Source: Rhodobacter capsulatus (lineage in GTDB: Bacteria; Pseudomonadota; Alphaproteobacteria; Rhodobacterales; Rhodobacteraceae). From it: 64,000 nt of DNA. The position numbers and the translations under genes were made by a program. The notes beneath the pieces were generated by a model, which worked only from the letters and a program-made list of their open reading frames with translations, searched no databases and was not told the origin of the DNA. The DNA lies in assembly GCF_003254295.1 (NCBI RefSeq), contig NZ_QKZO01000012.1:41158-105157 (forward strand), read 5' to 3'. Shown piece after piece: positions 53,317 to 62,488 of the stretch. Every line of letters starts with the position of its first letter. Position 1 is the first letter of the stretch.

Positions 53317-54699
53317 TCACTCCGAACCGGAATAGGGGGCGAAGCGGGTTTCCTCGGGGCGCAGCCGCAGGGGCTTGCCCAGCGTCGGAAAGGCGCGCTG
53401 CGGGCAATCGGCGCGCTCGCAAAGCTTGCAGCCCGGGCCGATCTTGGTTGCCAGATCGGGCGCGCGCAGGTTCATCCCGCGCGCATAGACCAGCCGGTCG
53501 GCATGGGCCAGATCGCAGCCCAGCGCCACGGCAAACCGCTTTTGCGGGGCGCCAAAGCCGCCGCCGCCCTGCCGCACCTGCCGCGCGATCCACAGATAGC
53601 TGCGGCCATCGGGCATCTGCGCCACCTGCCGCAAGATCTCGTCGGGGCGGGAAAACGCCTCGTAGATGTTCCACAGCGGGCACGACCCGCCGATGCGGGA
53701 AAAGTGGAAATCGGTGGCCGATTGCCGCTTCGAGATATTGCCCGCCCGGTCCACCCGGATGAAGAAGAACGGCACGCCGCGCGCCTCGGGGCGTTGCAGG
53801 GTCGAAAGCCGGTGGCAAACGGTCTCGAAACCGACACCGAAGCGGCTTGCGAGCAGCTCGATGTCGTAGGCAAGCGCCTCGGCTGCGGCCAGAAAGGCGC
53901 GGTAAGGCATGATCAGCGCCCCGGCATAGTAATTCGCCAGACCCACCCGCAAGAGCGCCTGCGCCTCGGGGTCCAGCTGCGTCGCCGCGCAAAGCCGCGC
54001 CATCAGCCCGCCCTGTTCCAGAAGCGCCAGCTGCGTCGCGATCTGAAAGGCCTGCTGGCCGGGCGTCAGATGCGCGCCCAGATGCAACAGCCCCGCCCCG
54101 GGCTCGAACCGGCGCAGCGTGCCGCCCTCGGCATGGAGAATACGGATGCCGTGCCGCGTGGTCAGGCGTTCGGCCAGCGGCTGCGCCATCCGTCCCGCGG
54201 GCAGATCCGCCCCCACCGCCTCGGCCGCGGTGTCAAGATCGGGGACATGGTTGCGCCGCTCGTAAAACCAGTCCCGCACCGCCTCGAAAGCGGCGGGGGT
54301 AGAGCTTGCAGGCGTGCTGATCTGCCCCGCCAAGGCATCGGCGCGCTCCGACAGATCGCGCAGCCGCGCCTGCATCGCCACGATCGTGCGCGCGACGGCG
54401 GGCATGTTCGCCGCGATCTCCCGCACCTCGGCCAGGCTCGCCCCCGCGCCCTGATCGGCCAGCGCGCCGCGCAGCTCGGCGATCAGCCGCGCCTCGTCGG
54501 CATCCGAAAACAGCTGCACATCCAGCCCGAAAGCGGCGTTGAGCTTGAGCAGCACCGGCACCGTCAAGGGCCGCTGGTTGTTCTCGATCTGGTTCAGATA
54601 GCTTGGGGAAATTTCCAAAGCACGGGCAAGGGTCGCCTGCGTCAGGCCGCGATCCTCGCGCAGGCGTTTCAGCCGCACCCCCATGAATGTCTTCGTCAT
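53317..54699 (-). CDS. ScfR/PrpR-type transcriptional regulator of the methylcitrate pathway
   Basis: A 460-residue paralogue of the regulator at 43528. It has an XRE helix-turn-helix (MGVRLKRLREDRGLTQATLARALEISPSYLNQIENNQRP), a central domain with YDIELLASRFGVGFETVCHRLSTLQ and PFFFIRVDRAGNISKRQSATDFHFSRIGGSCPLWN, and the C-terminal cysteine cluster GPGCKLCERADCPQR. It is divergent from a thioesterase and prpDCB, its probable targets. Members of this family bind acyl-CoA or related ligands, with TTTGCAAA-like operators known in RamB/PrpR; similar motifs are in the intergenic region. Confidence 0.88.
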   Translation of the reverse strand: MTKTFMGVRLKRLREDRGLTQATLARALEISPSYLNQIENNQRPLTVPVLLKLNAAFGLDVQLFSDADEARLIAELRGALADQGAGASLAEVREIAANMPAVARTIVAMQARLRDLSERADALAGQISTPASSTPAAFEAVRDWFYERRNHVPDLDTAAEAVGADLPAGRMAQPLAERLTTRHGIRILHAEGGTLRRFEPGAGLLHLGAHLTPGQQAFQIATQLALLEQGGLMARLCAATQLDPEAQALLRVGLANYYAGALIMPYRAFLAAAEALAYDIELLASRFGVGFETVCHRLSTLQRPEARGVPFFFIRVDRAGNISKRQSATDFHFSRIGGSCPLWNIYEAFSRPDEILRQVAQMPDGRSYLWIARQVRQGGGGFGAPQKRFAVALGCDLAHADRLVYARGMNLRAPDLATKIGPGCKLCERADCPQRAFPTLGKPLRLRPEETRFAPYSGSE

Positions 54700-54700
54700 C

Positions 54701-54809
54701 TTCGCAACCTTCGCAATTCGCCGCGCCAGTCTTCACAATATAACGCATTATCAATACTTTAACGGAAGACCGAAAGCAAGGAAAGCTGCCTTTGCCAATC
54801 TTGCAAAGG
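54701..54809. promoter_or_regulatory. Candidate PrpR/RamB-like operators between the ScfR-type gene and the prp operon
   Basis: ttcgcaa occurs at 54701-54707 and again at 54710-54716 (nine-base period), with a variant ttcacaa at 54732-54738. A perfect inverted repeat cctttgc (54789-54795) / gcaaagg (54803-54809) overlaps the ribosome-binding region of the thioesterase gene. These resemble the TTTGCAAA-type boxes described for RamB/PrpR. Confidence 0.5.
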
Positions 54810-54815
54810 TTTCCC

Positions 54816-55199
54816 ATGTCCCTCCCCCCTGCCCCGCCGACTGTTCTGGTCGAGATGATCTTTCCCGATCAGGCGAACCATTACGGCACGCTGTTTGGCG
54901 GCCATGCGCTGGCGCTGATGGCGCGGGCGGCCTTTGTCGCCGCCTGCCGCCGCGCCGCGGGCTCGGTGGTGATGGCGCGGTCGGAACGGGTGGATTTCGC
55001 CACCCCGATCCGGGTCGGCGAGATGCTCGAGCTGCGCGCCGAGATCCTGCGCGAGGGGCGCAGCTCGATGACCGTGGCGGTGCGGGGCATCGCCCAGCCG
55101 ATCGGCGCCGGCGCCCCCCGCCCCGCGCTCGACGGGAAATTCGTGATGGTCGCCGTCGATGCCGACGGCCGTCCCCGCCCGCTTTCTTCCGCAATCTGA
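54816..55199 (+). CDS. Acyl-CoA thioesterase (hotdog fold, YciA/BACH type)
   Basis: A 127-residue single hotdog-domain protein. [32 protein letters not shown] holds the helix with the catalytic Asn/Gly region, and [23 protein letters not shown] the core strands. It hydrolyses acyl-CoA in the cytoplasm. It starts the prp operon, 28 bases before prpD, and may relieve propionyl-CoA or methylcitryl-CoA toxicity by releasing CoA. The start at 54816 has aaagg six bases upstream. Confidence 0.88.
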   Translation: MSLPPAPPTVLVEMIFPDQANHYGTLFGGHALALMARAAFVAACRRAAGSVVMARSERVDFATPIRVGEMLELRAEILREGRSSMTVAVRGIAQPIGAGAPRPALDGKFVMVAVDADGRPRPLSSAI

Positions 55200-55227
55200 C
55201 GACAAGACAAAGACAAGGAAAGACCCG

Positions 55228-56739
55228 ATGAAGACCCATGACCTGCGCAGCTACCGCTCGGCCGAGATCCTGCCGCGCGCCGACCAGCTGGCCTGGAAGA
55301 TCGCCGAAGTGGCCGCAGACCCGGTGCCGGTGCTGCCCGAGGTGACCGAGATGATCATCAACCGCGTCATCGACAATGCCGCCGTCGCCGCCGCCTCGGT
55401 CGGGCGCCGCCCCGTCGCCTCGGCCCGGGCGCAGGCACTTTGCCACCCGATGCGGCGCGGCGCCACCGTCTTCGGGATGGCGGACGACACCCGGGTGTCG
55501 CCGGAATGGGCGGCCTGGGCGAATGGCACGGCGGTGCGGGAACTGGATTTCCACGACACGTTCCTGGCCGCCGATTACAGCCATCCGGGCGACAACATCC
55601 CGCCGATCCTGGCGGTGGCGCAGCACACCGGGCGTTCGGGCGCCGAGCTGATCCGGGGGATCGCCACGGGCTATGAAATCCAGGTCGAGCTGGTGCGCGG
55701 GATCTGCCTGCATGAGCACAAGATCGACCATATCGCCCATCTCGGGCCCTCGGCGGCGGCGGGGATCGGCACGCTGCTGTCCCTGCCCGCCGAGGTGATC
55801 TATCAGGCGGTGCAACAGGCGCTGCATGTGACGACCACGACACGGCAAAGCCGCAAGGGCGAGATTTCCAGCTGGAAGGCCTTTGCCCCGGCCTTTGCGG
55901 GCAAGATGGCGATCGAGGCGGTGGACCGCGCGCTGCGCGGCGAGGGCGCGCCCAGCCCCGCCTGGGAGGGCGAGGACGGTTTCATCGCCTGGATGCTGTC
56001 GGGCCCCGAGGCGCGTTACACCGTCCGCCTGCCCGGTCACGGCGAGCCGAAACGGGCGATCCTTGACACTTACACCAAGGAATATTCGGCGGAATATCAA
56101 AGCCAGGCGCTGATCGACCTTGCCCGCCGCCTTGGGCCGCAGATCGGCGATCTGACGCAGGTCGAAAGCATCGTGATCCACACCTCGCATCACACCCACC
56201 ACGTGATCGGCACCGGTGCCAATGATCCGCAAAAGATGGACCCCGATGCCAGCCGCGAGACGCTGGATCATTCGATCATGTATATCTTTGCCGTCGCGCT
56301 GGAGGATGGCGGCTGGCACCATGTCCGCAGCTATGCCCCCGAACGCGCGCACCGGCCCGAGACGGTCGCGCTCTGGCACAAGATCTCGACCGTCGAAGAC
56401 CCGGACTGGACGCGCCGCTATCATGCCCGCGACCCGAAGCAAAAGGCCTTTGGCGGCCGCGTCGTGGTGCGGCTGAAAGACGGGCGGCAGATCTTCGACG
56501 AGCTGGCGCTGGCCGATGCCCACCCCGACGGCGCGCGGCCGTTCCGGCGCGAGAATTACGTGCGCAAGTTCCTGACCCTGTCCGACGGCATCCTGAGCAG
56601 CGCGGAACAGACCCGCTTTCTGGAGGCGGCGGAAAACCTGGCCGATCTGCCCGCCGACGGGCTCGGTCTGTTGAATTTCACCGTGGCGGCCGACCGGTTG
56701 GGCGCGCCGCGCCCGCGCGGCATCTTCGATTGGGAATGA
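55228..56739 (+). CDS. prpD: 2-methylcitrate dehydratase
   Basis: A 503-residue MmgE/PrpD-family enzyme ([93 protein letters not shown]). It dehydrates 2-methylcitrate to 2-methylaconitate in propionate oxidation. The start at 55228 has an aaggaa site. It is followed by prpC after ten bases. Confidence 0.94.
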   Translation: MKTHDLRSYRSAEILPRADQLAWKIAEVAADPVPVLPEVTEMIINRVIDNAAVAAASVGRRPVASARAQALCHPMRRGATVFGMADDTRVSPEWAAWANGTAVRELDFHDTFLAADYSHPGDNIPPILAVAQHTGRSGAELIRGIATGYEIQVELVRGICLHEHKIDHIAHLGPSAAAGIGTLLSLPAEVIYQAVQQALHVTTTTRQSRKGEISSWKAFAPAFAGKMAIEAVDRALRGEGAPSPAWEGEDGFIAWMLSGPEARYTVRLPGHGEPKRAILDTYTKEYSAEYQSQALIDLARRLGPQIGDLTQVESIVIHTSHHTHHVIGTGANDPQKMDPDASRETLDHSIMYIFAVALEDGGWHHVRSYAPERAHRPETVALWHKISTVEDPDWTRRYHARDPKQKAFGGRVVVRLKDGRQIFDELALADAHPDGARPFRRENYVRKFLTLSDGILSSAEQTRFLEAAENLADLPADGLGLLNFTVAADRLGAPRPRGIFDWE

Positions 56740-56749
56740 GGGGGAAACC

Positions 56750-57925
56750 ATGTCCGGTTCGATCATGAAACCGAAGAAATCCGTGGCCCTTTCGGGGGTT
56801 GTGGCGGGCAATACCGCGCTGTGCAGCGTCGGCCAGTCCGGCAATGACCTGCACTATCGCGGCTTCGACATTCTCGACATCGCCGAGGCCTGCGAGTTCG
56901 AGGAGGTGGCGCATCTGCTGATCCATGGCAGCCTGCCGACGCTGGCGGAACTGGCCAGCTATCGCACCAAGCTGCGGGCGTTGCGCGGGCTGCCGCTTGC
57001 GGTGCGCCAGACGCTCGAGGCGATCCCGGCCGCCGCGCATCCGATGGATGTGCTGCGCTCGGGTGTCTCGGCGCTCGGCTGCGTGCTGCCCGAGGCAACG
57101 GATCACAACACCCCGGGCGCGCGCGACATTGCCGACCGGCTGATTGCGGTGCAGGGCTCGATGCTGCTCTACTGGTATCACTTCGCGCAGAACGGTCGCC
57201 GCATCGAGGTGGAGACCGAGGACGACAGCATCGCCGGGCATTTCCTGCATCTGCTGCATGGCCGCCCGGCGGGCGAGGAAGCGGTGCGGGCGCTGCACAC
57301 CACGCTCAACCTTTACGCCGAGCATGAATTCAACGCCTCGACCTTCACCGCGCGCACCATCGCGGGGACGGGTTCGGATCTTTATTCCTGCATCGCGGGC
57401 GCCATCGGCGCGCTGCGCGGGCCGAAACACGGCGGCGCGAACGAGCAGGCCTTCGAGATCCAGAAGCGCTATGCCACCCCCGACGCGGCCGAGGCCGATA
57501 TCCGCGCAAGGGTGGCCGCGAAAGAGGTGATCATCGGCTTTGGTCATCCGGTCTATACGATCGCCGATCCGCGCAATGTGGTGATCAAGCAGGTGGCGCG
57601 GCGGCTGGCGCTGCATCACGGCGCGCTGCGGATGTTCGACATCGCCGAGCGGATCGAACAGGTGATGGCCGAGACGAAGGCGATGTTTCCGAACCTCGAC
57701 TGGTATTCGGCGGTCTCCTATCATCAGCTCGGGGTGCCGACGATGCTCTTCACGCCGATCTTCGTCATCGCCCGCAGCGCGGGCTGGGGGGCGCATGTGA
57801 TCGAGCAACGGCTGGACGGCAAGATCATCCGCCCCTCGGCGCATTACACCGGCCCCGAAACCCGGGCCTTCCTGCCCCTTGAAGCCCGCGGCGGCCTTTT
57901 GGCGGCGCCCAACCGGACGGAGTGA
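56750..57925 (+). CDS. prpC: 2-methylcitrate synthase
   Basis: A 391-residue citrate-synthase-family enzyme. It has the [23 protein letters not shown] start typical of PrpC, catalytic residues in [12 protein letters not shown] and GFGHPVYT, and [25 protein letters not shown]. It condenses propionyl-CoA with oxaloacetate. Length and N terminus favour methylcitrate synthase over GltA. It is in the prp operon, so the assignment is secure. Confidence 0.95.
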   Translation: MSGSIMKPKKSVALSGVVAGNTALCSVGQSGNDLHYRGFDILDIAEACEFEEVAHLLIHGSLPTLAELASYRTKLRALRGLPLAVRQTLEAIPAAAHPMDVLRSGVSALGCVLPEATDHNTPGARDIADRLIAVQGSMLLYWYHFAQNGRRIEVETEDDSIAGHFLHLLHGRPAGEEAVRALHTTLNLYAEHEFNASTFTARTIAGTGSDLYSCIAGAIGALRGPKHGGANEQAFEIQKRYATPDAAEADIRARVAAKEVIIGFGHPVYTIADPRNVVIKQVARRLALHHGALRMFDIAERIEQVMAETKAMFPNLDWYSAVSYHQLGVPTMLFTPIFVIARSAGWGAHVIEQRLDGKIIRPSAHYTGPETRAFLPLEARGGLLAAPNRTE

Positions 57926-57928
57926 GAC

Positions 57929-58840
57929 ATGCCCTATCTGATCGGTTCCGATCATCCCGAGGCCCCGGCGGGGGCGCGGTTTCGCGCCGCCCTGGCCCGG
58001 CCCGGCATCCTGCGCCTGCCCGGCGCGCATAACGGCATGGCGGCGCTGCAAGCCAAGGCCGCGGGGTTTCAGGCGCTTTATCTGTCGGGGGCGGCGATGT
58101 CGGCCTCGATGGGGCTGCCGGACCTCGGCATCCTGACGGTGGACGAGGTCGCCTTTTTCATCCGCCAGATCGCCCGCGCCTCGGGCCTGCCGCTCTTGGT
58201 CGATGGCGACACCGGCTATGGCGAGGCGCTGAACGTGATGCACATGGTCCGGGTCTTCGAGGAGGCCGGGGCGGCGGCGGTGCATCTGGAAGACCAGCTT
58301 TTGCCGAAGAAATGCGGCCATCTGAACGACAAGAAACTGGCAAGCCCGGCCGAGATGGCGGCGAAGGTCGCGGCGGCGGTGCGGGCGCGGCGGCATCTGG
58401 TGGTGATCGCGCGCACCGATGCGGCCGCCGCCGAGGGGATCGAGGGGGCGGTGGCGCGGGCGAAGCTTTATGTCGAGGCGGGCGCCGATGCGATCTTCCC
58501 CGAGGCGCTGACCTCGGTCGAGATGTTCCGCACCTTCCGCGCCCGGCTGCCCGGGGTCAAGCTTCTGGCGAACATGACCGAATTCGGCCGCACCCCGGCC
58601 TTGACCGCGGCCGAGTTCGAGGAGCTGGGCTATCAGATGGTGATCTGGCCGGTGTCGTCCTTGCGGGTGGCGAACCGCGCGCAGGAGCGGCTTTACACCG
58701 CGCTTGCCCGCGACGGCGCCACCACCGCGATGCTGCCCGAGATGCAGACCCGGGCAGAGCTTTACGCGACACTGGGCCTTGCGGCTTTCGAGGCGCTCGA
58801 TGCCTCGATCGCCCAAAGCGTGCTGCCGACGGCCGGTTGA
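57929..58840 (+). CDS. prpB: 2-methylisocitrate lyase
   Basis: A 303-residue PEP mutase/isocitrate lyase superfamily enzyme with VDGDTGYGEALNV, HLEDQLLPKKCGHLNDKKL (active-site KKCGH) and IARTDAAAAEG. It splits 2-methylisocitrate into pyruvate and succinate. It follows prpC by three bases and is the last gene of the operon. Confidence 0.95.
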   Translation: MPYLIGSDHPEAPAGARFRAALARPGILRLPGAHNGMAALQAKAAGFQALYLSGAAMSASMGLPDLGILTVDEVAFFIRQIARASGLPLLVDGDTGYGEALNVMHMVRVFEEAGAAAVHLEDQLLPKKCGHLNDKKLASPAEMAAKVAAAVRARRHLVVIARTDAAAAEGIEGAVARAKLYVEAGADAIFPEALTSVEMFRTFRARLPGVKLLANMTEFGRTPALTAAEFEELGYQMVIWPVSSLRVANRAQERLYTALARDGATTAMLPEMQTRAELYATLGLAAFEALDASIAQSVLPTAG

Positions 58841-58854
58841 CGGGGGGGGGGCGG

Positions 58855-59530
58855 TCAGATCTCGACCGCCACCTTGCCCAAGGGACGCGAACCGCAGGCG
58901 AGGATACAGCCCGCGGCGATGTCGTCTTCGGAAATGCCGCCGTTGTGCAGCATCTGCACCCCGCCCGCGGTCTTGCGCACCTTGCAGGTGCCGCACAGGC
59001 CGAAATTGCACCCCGAGGGAATGTTCAGCCCCGCCCGTTTCGCCGCCGCCAGCACGGTTTCCCCCGGCGCGCAAGCGGTGCTGACGCCCGAGGCGGTGAA
59101 GCGGATCTCGGGCGCCTCCACCTCCGGCGCAGGCGCGGTTTCGGGCGGGCCGAAGCTTTCCTGATGATAGCGCGTCAGGTCAAAGCCCAGCGCCGCAAGG
59201 CTCTCCTTCACCCCGCGCATGAAGGGCTCGGGGCCGCGGCAGAACACCTCGCGCTCCAGATAATCGGGCGCCATCAGCCCCAGCATGATCTGGTTCAAAG
59301 CCCGCGAAAGCCGTGCCAGACGCTGAAAGGCTCGACCTCCTCGACCGTGAAGCGCAGCTGCACCCCCGGCACCCGGGCCGCGAGGGCGAAGACGAGATCG
59401 TATAGGTCCGGCAGACCGGCTGGCCCGGCACCGGCAGATCCAGCGTCAGGAATTGCCCGGGCCGGTAGTTGAACCACCGCCCGACGGCGCGCGGAAGGTG
59501 ATCGCCGCCATCATCGCCGCTTTGGCGGGG
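58855..59530 (-). pseudogene. Broken ferredoxin-reductase-type oxidoreductase (Hcr/GbcB-like)
   Basis: The 3' part (58855-59298) still reads as a NAD-binding tail plus a 2Fe-2S ferredoxin domain (GVSTACAPGETVLAAAKRAGLNIPSGCNFGLCGTCKVRK with cysteines spaced C-x4-C-x2-C). Upstream the same gene continues in other frames: WFNYRPGQFLTLDLPVPGQPV with CRTYTISSSPSRP, and before that ITFRAPSGG in yet another frame. At least two frameshifts and a likely internal deletion break it, and the N terminus is missing before the phage remnant begins near 59635. Relatives are reductases that pass electrons from NAD(P)H to a partner such as hybrid-cluster protein or a Rieske demethylase. Confidence 0.8.
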
Positions 59531-59634
59531 TGGGACCGGGGCGGCCGCGTCGGCGCGATGGCCTTCCGCGGCTGCGCCCTGAGCCGCGCCGTCGCAGGCG
59601 CCTTCGTCTACGACATCTCGTTTTCGATCACCGA

Positions 59635-60177
59635 TCAGCTGAAGTTCACGCCCACATGAGCAAGAGCAAACCGCCCCGGCCGAGCATTGTGTTCCGCGAT
59701 CTCCCGCGCGGTGATCGCCAGAAAATCAGCCAGCGGGATTGCGCGCGACCCATAGTTTTCGGGCTTCGCCGTGGGTTTGTTGCCGACATAGGCCCCGGCA
59801 AAGGCGGGATGCCGCGTCAGACGATCGGCGATATCGCGGAACGCCCGCTCGATCGGCTTCGCCTGGCGGATCGAGCGGGCGTCGCGATTCAACGTGCGCC
59901 CGATCTGCGCAGTCGAAAAACCCTCTGCCATCATCCGGCCCACCGCATCCCGGCGCGCGGCCACCAGATGCGGCGGCTTCATCGGCCCGACCAGTTCGGC
60001 GAACGTCACGCCATGCTGCACAGCCACCAGCTCCGCGATCGAGCGCATCTTGGTCGGTTGGCGCCGCGCCGCGATCAGCTGGACAATGGCGGCGGGCGTC
60101 GGCGCGTCGTCGTTGCTGCGCACCCACTCTGCTAGGGCGGCCTCGGCAACGGCCTCGAAAGGCTGCAACGCCCGCAC
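59635..60177 (-). CDS. Phage-associated DnaA-domain-IV-like helix-turn-helix protein
   Basis: A 180-residue protein. Residues around 45-110 (IAELVAVQHGVTFAELVGPMKPPHLVAARRDAVGRMMAEGFSTAQIGRTLNRDARSIRQA) match the DnaA C-terminal DNA-binding pattern, which phages use as a stand-alone module. The C-terminal part (GNKPTAKPENYGSRAIPLADFLAI) is not recognised. The start is uncertain (GTG 60177, or TTG 60168 with aaggcgg upstream). It is the leftmost gene of the prophage remnant and faces the opposite way to the rest. Confidence 0.6.
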   Translation of the reverse strand: MRALQPFEAVAEAALAEWVRSNDDAPTPAAIVQLIAARRQPTKMRSIAELVAVQHGVTFAELVGPMKPPHLVAARRDAVGRMMAEGFSTAQIGRTLNRDARSIRQAKPIERAFRDIADRLTRHPAFAGAYVGNKPTAKPENYGSRAIPLADFLAITAREIAEHNARPGRFALAHVGVNFS

Positions 60178-60254
60178 CCGCCTTGAAGCTTTTGCGCGAT
60201 CAGCCGCGTATGTTGGGAACCACCCTCATTTTTCCGTCGAACCGGGACAAGGCG

Positions 60255-60503
60255 ATGGCCGAGGAATTCGGCATCGAGCGCGCGGCCGAGATCGCCCGGA
60301 CCGCCGAGCATCTGCCGCGGCGGGTGCCGCTGGCCAAGGAATGGATCGCCGCCGTCTGGTCCAATCAGGGTTTGACGGATGCCGAAATTGCCCGCAGATT
60401 GCACGTGACCGACGTCACCGTCCGCGCCTGGCGGGCCAAAAAGCTCTGGCGCGGCCTGCGCAAGGCGAAGTCTGCAGATCCCCGACAGCTCCCCCTGATC
60501 TGA
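60255..60503 (+). CDS. Small phage helix-turn-helix protein, 82 aa
   Basis: An 82-residue protein with HTH pattern VPLAKEWIAAVWSNQGLTDAEIARRLHVTDVTVRAWRAKKLWRGLRKA. It resembles small phage regulators or terminase-small-type homeodomain proteins of Mu-like phages. The start at 60255 has aaggcg upstream. It is followed by a short hairpin and the amidase/gpF chimera. Confidence 0.65.
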   Translation: MAEEFGIERAAEIARTAEHLPRRVPLAKEWIAAVWSNQGLTDAEIARRLHVTDVTVRAWRAKKLWRGLRKAKSADPRQLPLI

Positions 60504-60505
60504 CC

Positions 60506-60521
60506 CCGCAGGGTCTTGCGG
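60506..60521 (+). repeat. Short phage hairpin, first copy
   Basis: ccgca (60506-60510) pairs with tgcgg (60517-60521) right after the HTH gene stop. A very similar segment (ctgacc, ccgca, hexamer, tgcgg, gat) recurs at 62994-63009 after the gpG gene, so it may be a shared phage intergenic signal. Confidence 0.5.
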
Positions 60522-60591
60522 ATGTTTTGACCGCCCCGCCGCCCGATAACGAAACTGAGGCGCGTGGCCCCATGTTTTGTGGGGATCATCC

Positions 60592-62148
60592 ATGCGTATC
60601 AGGGCGCACAAGCTTGACGGTGTCGAGTACCGGGCCGCGGCCAATATCGGCCCCGTGATCGTGCCGACGATCGTGGTTTTGCACGACACCGCAGGACCGC
60701 TGACCAAGGGCAGTTCGGCGGCCTATCTCGCCTCGAAAAACACCGCAGGCGTCAGCGTGCATTTTGTCGTCGAAACCGACGGCACGATCACGCAGCTGGT
60801 GCCCACGCACCGTCGGGCCACTCATGCCGGGGCCTCGATCTACCACAGCCGGGAAGGATGCAACGCATTCTCGATCGGCATCGAGATCGTCAATCCCGGG
60901 AGGATGGAGCCGGTCGATCGCGGTGACGGTGTGGTGCGTGGGCGCGCCTGGTGGGGACAGATGTTCGAGGACCCGGTGGGAATCCTGGGCCTTGTGCGCA
61001 AGGCGACGTCTAGCCACGGCGACGGTGTCTGGATGATGTCGATGCCCTACCTCATCTATAATCATGGCAACTCCATGGAGCCACGGCAGGAGCATCTTGC
61101 CTGGCACGGTCTGGTGTTGCCGCGCGATCACCCGTTCTGGCTGACCCATGCCCCCATCAACGGCTGGGGCTGCACGTGCTACTTGTCGGGGGCCAGATCC
61201 CCGGAAGCCGCCCGGCGGCGCGGCGGTGATCCGGACAAGGCCCTGCCCGCCGGATGGGATGCGATCGATCCGCGGACGGGCGCGCCGAAAGGGATCGACA
61301 AAGGGTGGGACTATGCGCCCGGAGCGTCGGTCGCGCGGGACCTGGCGGGGATCGTCGACAAGAAGGCCGCCACGCTGCCGCCGCCGATCGCGAAAGACTT
61401 CAAGGACAGCGTCAGATCGGTCGTGCCGCCCGCCGAAGATCCTGCAGCGCAAAGCCCGAAATCGCCCGAGGATGCGATTGCACGCGGCAAGGAGGTGCTG
61501 GCCCGACTGCGCACGCAGGCCACCGATCTGGCCGCCGCTGAACAGGCGGGTGACCTGACGGGCGCGGCGATGGCGCTGCAGGATGCGGTGCGTGCCGAGC
61601 TGCGAAAGCTGCGCCCGGTCGGAGAGGCCCCCATCGCCCTTGTCCCCGGATCGCGCAAGCAGGCCAAGGAGGTGATGCAGTCTGTTGCCGATGTCATGCC
61701 GTCGGACTGGGTGCAGGCGGCAAATGCGATCCCCCTGAAAGTGCATGTCTCCGAAACCAAGCGCGGCGGATACCTGCCTGGCAACCCGCCGCAAATCACC
61801 ACCTCGGAGTCGAGTACGGCGGTGCACGAATATCTGCACCATCTGCAGGCACGACTTCCCGACCTTGATGCGCTGTTCCAGGATCTGCACCGGCAACGCA
61901 CCAAAGGAGAGCCGCTGATACAGATCCGCAAGGGCGAGTGGGCGCGAAAAGACCACTATTACACCGCCTATCAAGGGCGCGAATATGCCTTCGCCAAACC
62001 AAAACCGGCCCTCGAAATGCTGACGATGGCCCTGCAACCGGTTCTGGGGTCCGATATAAAATCGGTCCGGATGCTGCGAGATTTGACGAAAGGCGATCCC
62101 GAGATGCTTGAAATGGCGCTTGGCGTGCTTTTCTATTGGAAGGTGTGA
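60592..62148 (+). CDS. Chimeric phage protein: amidase N-terminal half fused to a Mu gpF-like head protein
   Basis: A 518-residue ORF joining two unrelated phage proteins. Residues 1-about 148 are an Amidase_2 endolysin front half (IVVLHDTAGPLTKGSSAAYLA, QLVPTHRRATHAGAS, AFSIGIEIVNPGRM, SSHGDGVWMM). At about nucleotide 61036-61045 it switches to a Mu gpF tail (PYLIYNHGNSMEPRQEHLAWHGLVLPRDHPFWLTHAPINGWGCTC, and the rest). The amidase part lacks its second zinc-ligand half. Terminase and portal genes expected before gpF are absent. It is best read as an in-frame deletion fusion in a decaying prophage. A metallopeptidase-like HEYLHHLQ (around residue 410) is notable in the C-terminal part. Confidence 0.75.
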   Translation: MRIRAHKLDGVEYRAAANIGPVIVPTIVVLHDTAGPLTKGSSAAYLASKNTAGVSVHFVVETDGTITQLVPTHRRATHAGASIYHSREGCNAFSIGIEIVNPGRMEPVDRGDGVVRGRAWWGQMFEDPVGILGLVRKATSSHGDGVWMMSMPYLIYNHGNSMEPRQEHLAWHGLVLPRDHPFWLTHAPINGWGCTCYLSGARSPEAARRRGGDPDKALPAGWDAIDPRTGAPKGIDKGWDYAPGASVARDLAGIVDKKAATLPPPIAKDFKDSVRSVVPPAEDPAAQSPKSPEDAIARGKEVLARLRTQATDLAAAEQAGDLTGAAMALQDAVRAELRKLRPVGEAPIALVPGSRKQAKEVMQSVADVMPSDWVQAANAIPLKVHVSETKRGGYLPGNPPQITTSESSTAVHEYLHHLQARLPDLDALFQDLHRQRTKGEPLIQIRKGEWARKDHYYTAYQGREYAFAKPKPALEMLTMALQPVLGSDIKSVRMLRDLTKGDPEMLEMALGVLFYWKV

Positions 62149-62155
62149 GGTCCAG

Positions 62156-62488
62156 ATGTCGAAGACGCGCGTCATCGCTGTTCATGACCACCCGCGCGGC
62201 GCGGGACGGATCGAGTTTGACATCGACTTCGCAACGGGGACAATCGACGGGTTGGTTGTCGATCCGGCTCACGAGGCCTACGTCCGGTCAGTCCTGAATG
62301 ACCTGTCTGCCCATCCGGATGAACCCGCGCATTTTGCCTGGCAGCAAAGCTACCCCGCTCCCGATCCGATGCATGTGCCCAAGTCCATGGCGTGGCAACT
62401 GATGGCGATCGGCTGGACGCTGGAAGGCGAGCTGGCGAAATATCCGCCCCCCGAAGCCGATCCTCTGCCCGACGGCGCACTGTCGTGA
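62156..62488 (+). CDS. Hypothetical phage protein, 110 aa
   Basis: A 110-residue protein (MSKTRVIAVHDHPRGAGRIEF...). It lies between the gpF-like chimera and gpG with an eight-base gap before and a GTGA overlap after, so it belongs to the phage head-gene block. No domain is recognised. The start at 62156 has a gaggt site. Confidence 0.6.
   Translation: MSKTRVIAVHDHPRGAGRIEFDIDFATGTIDGLVVDPAHEAYVRSVLNDLSAHPDEPAHFAWQQSYPAPDPMHVPKSMAWQLMAIGWTLEGELAKYPPPEADPLPDGALS

Noticed and set aside
59453..59659. Plus-strand ORF of 68 codons between the broken reductase and the phage gene
   Set aside because: It lies over the antisense of the pseudogene and the end of the DnaA-like gene and has no family resemblance.
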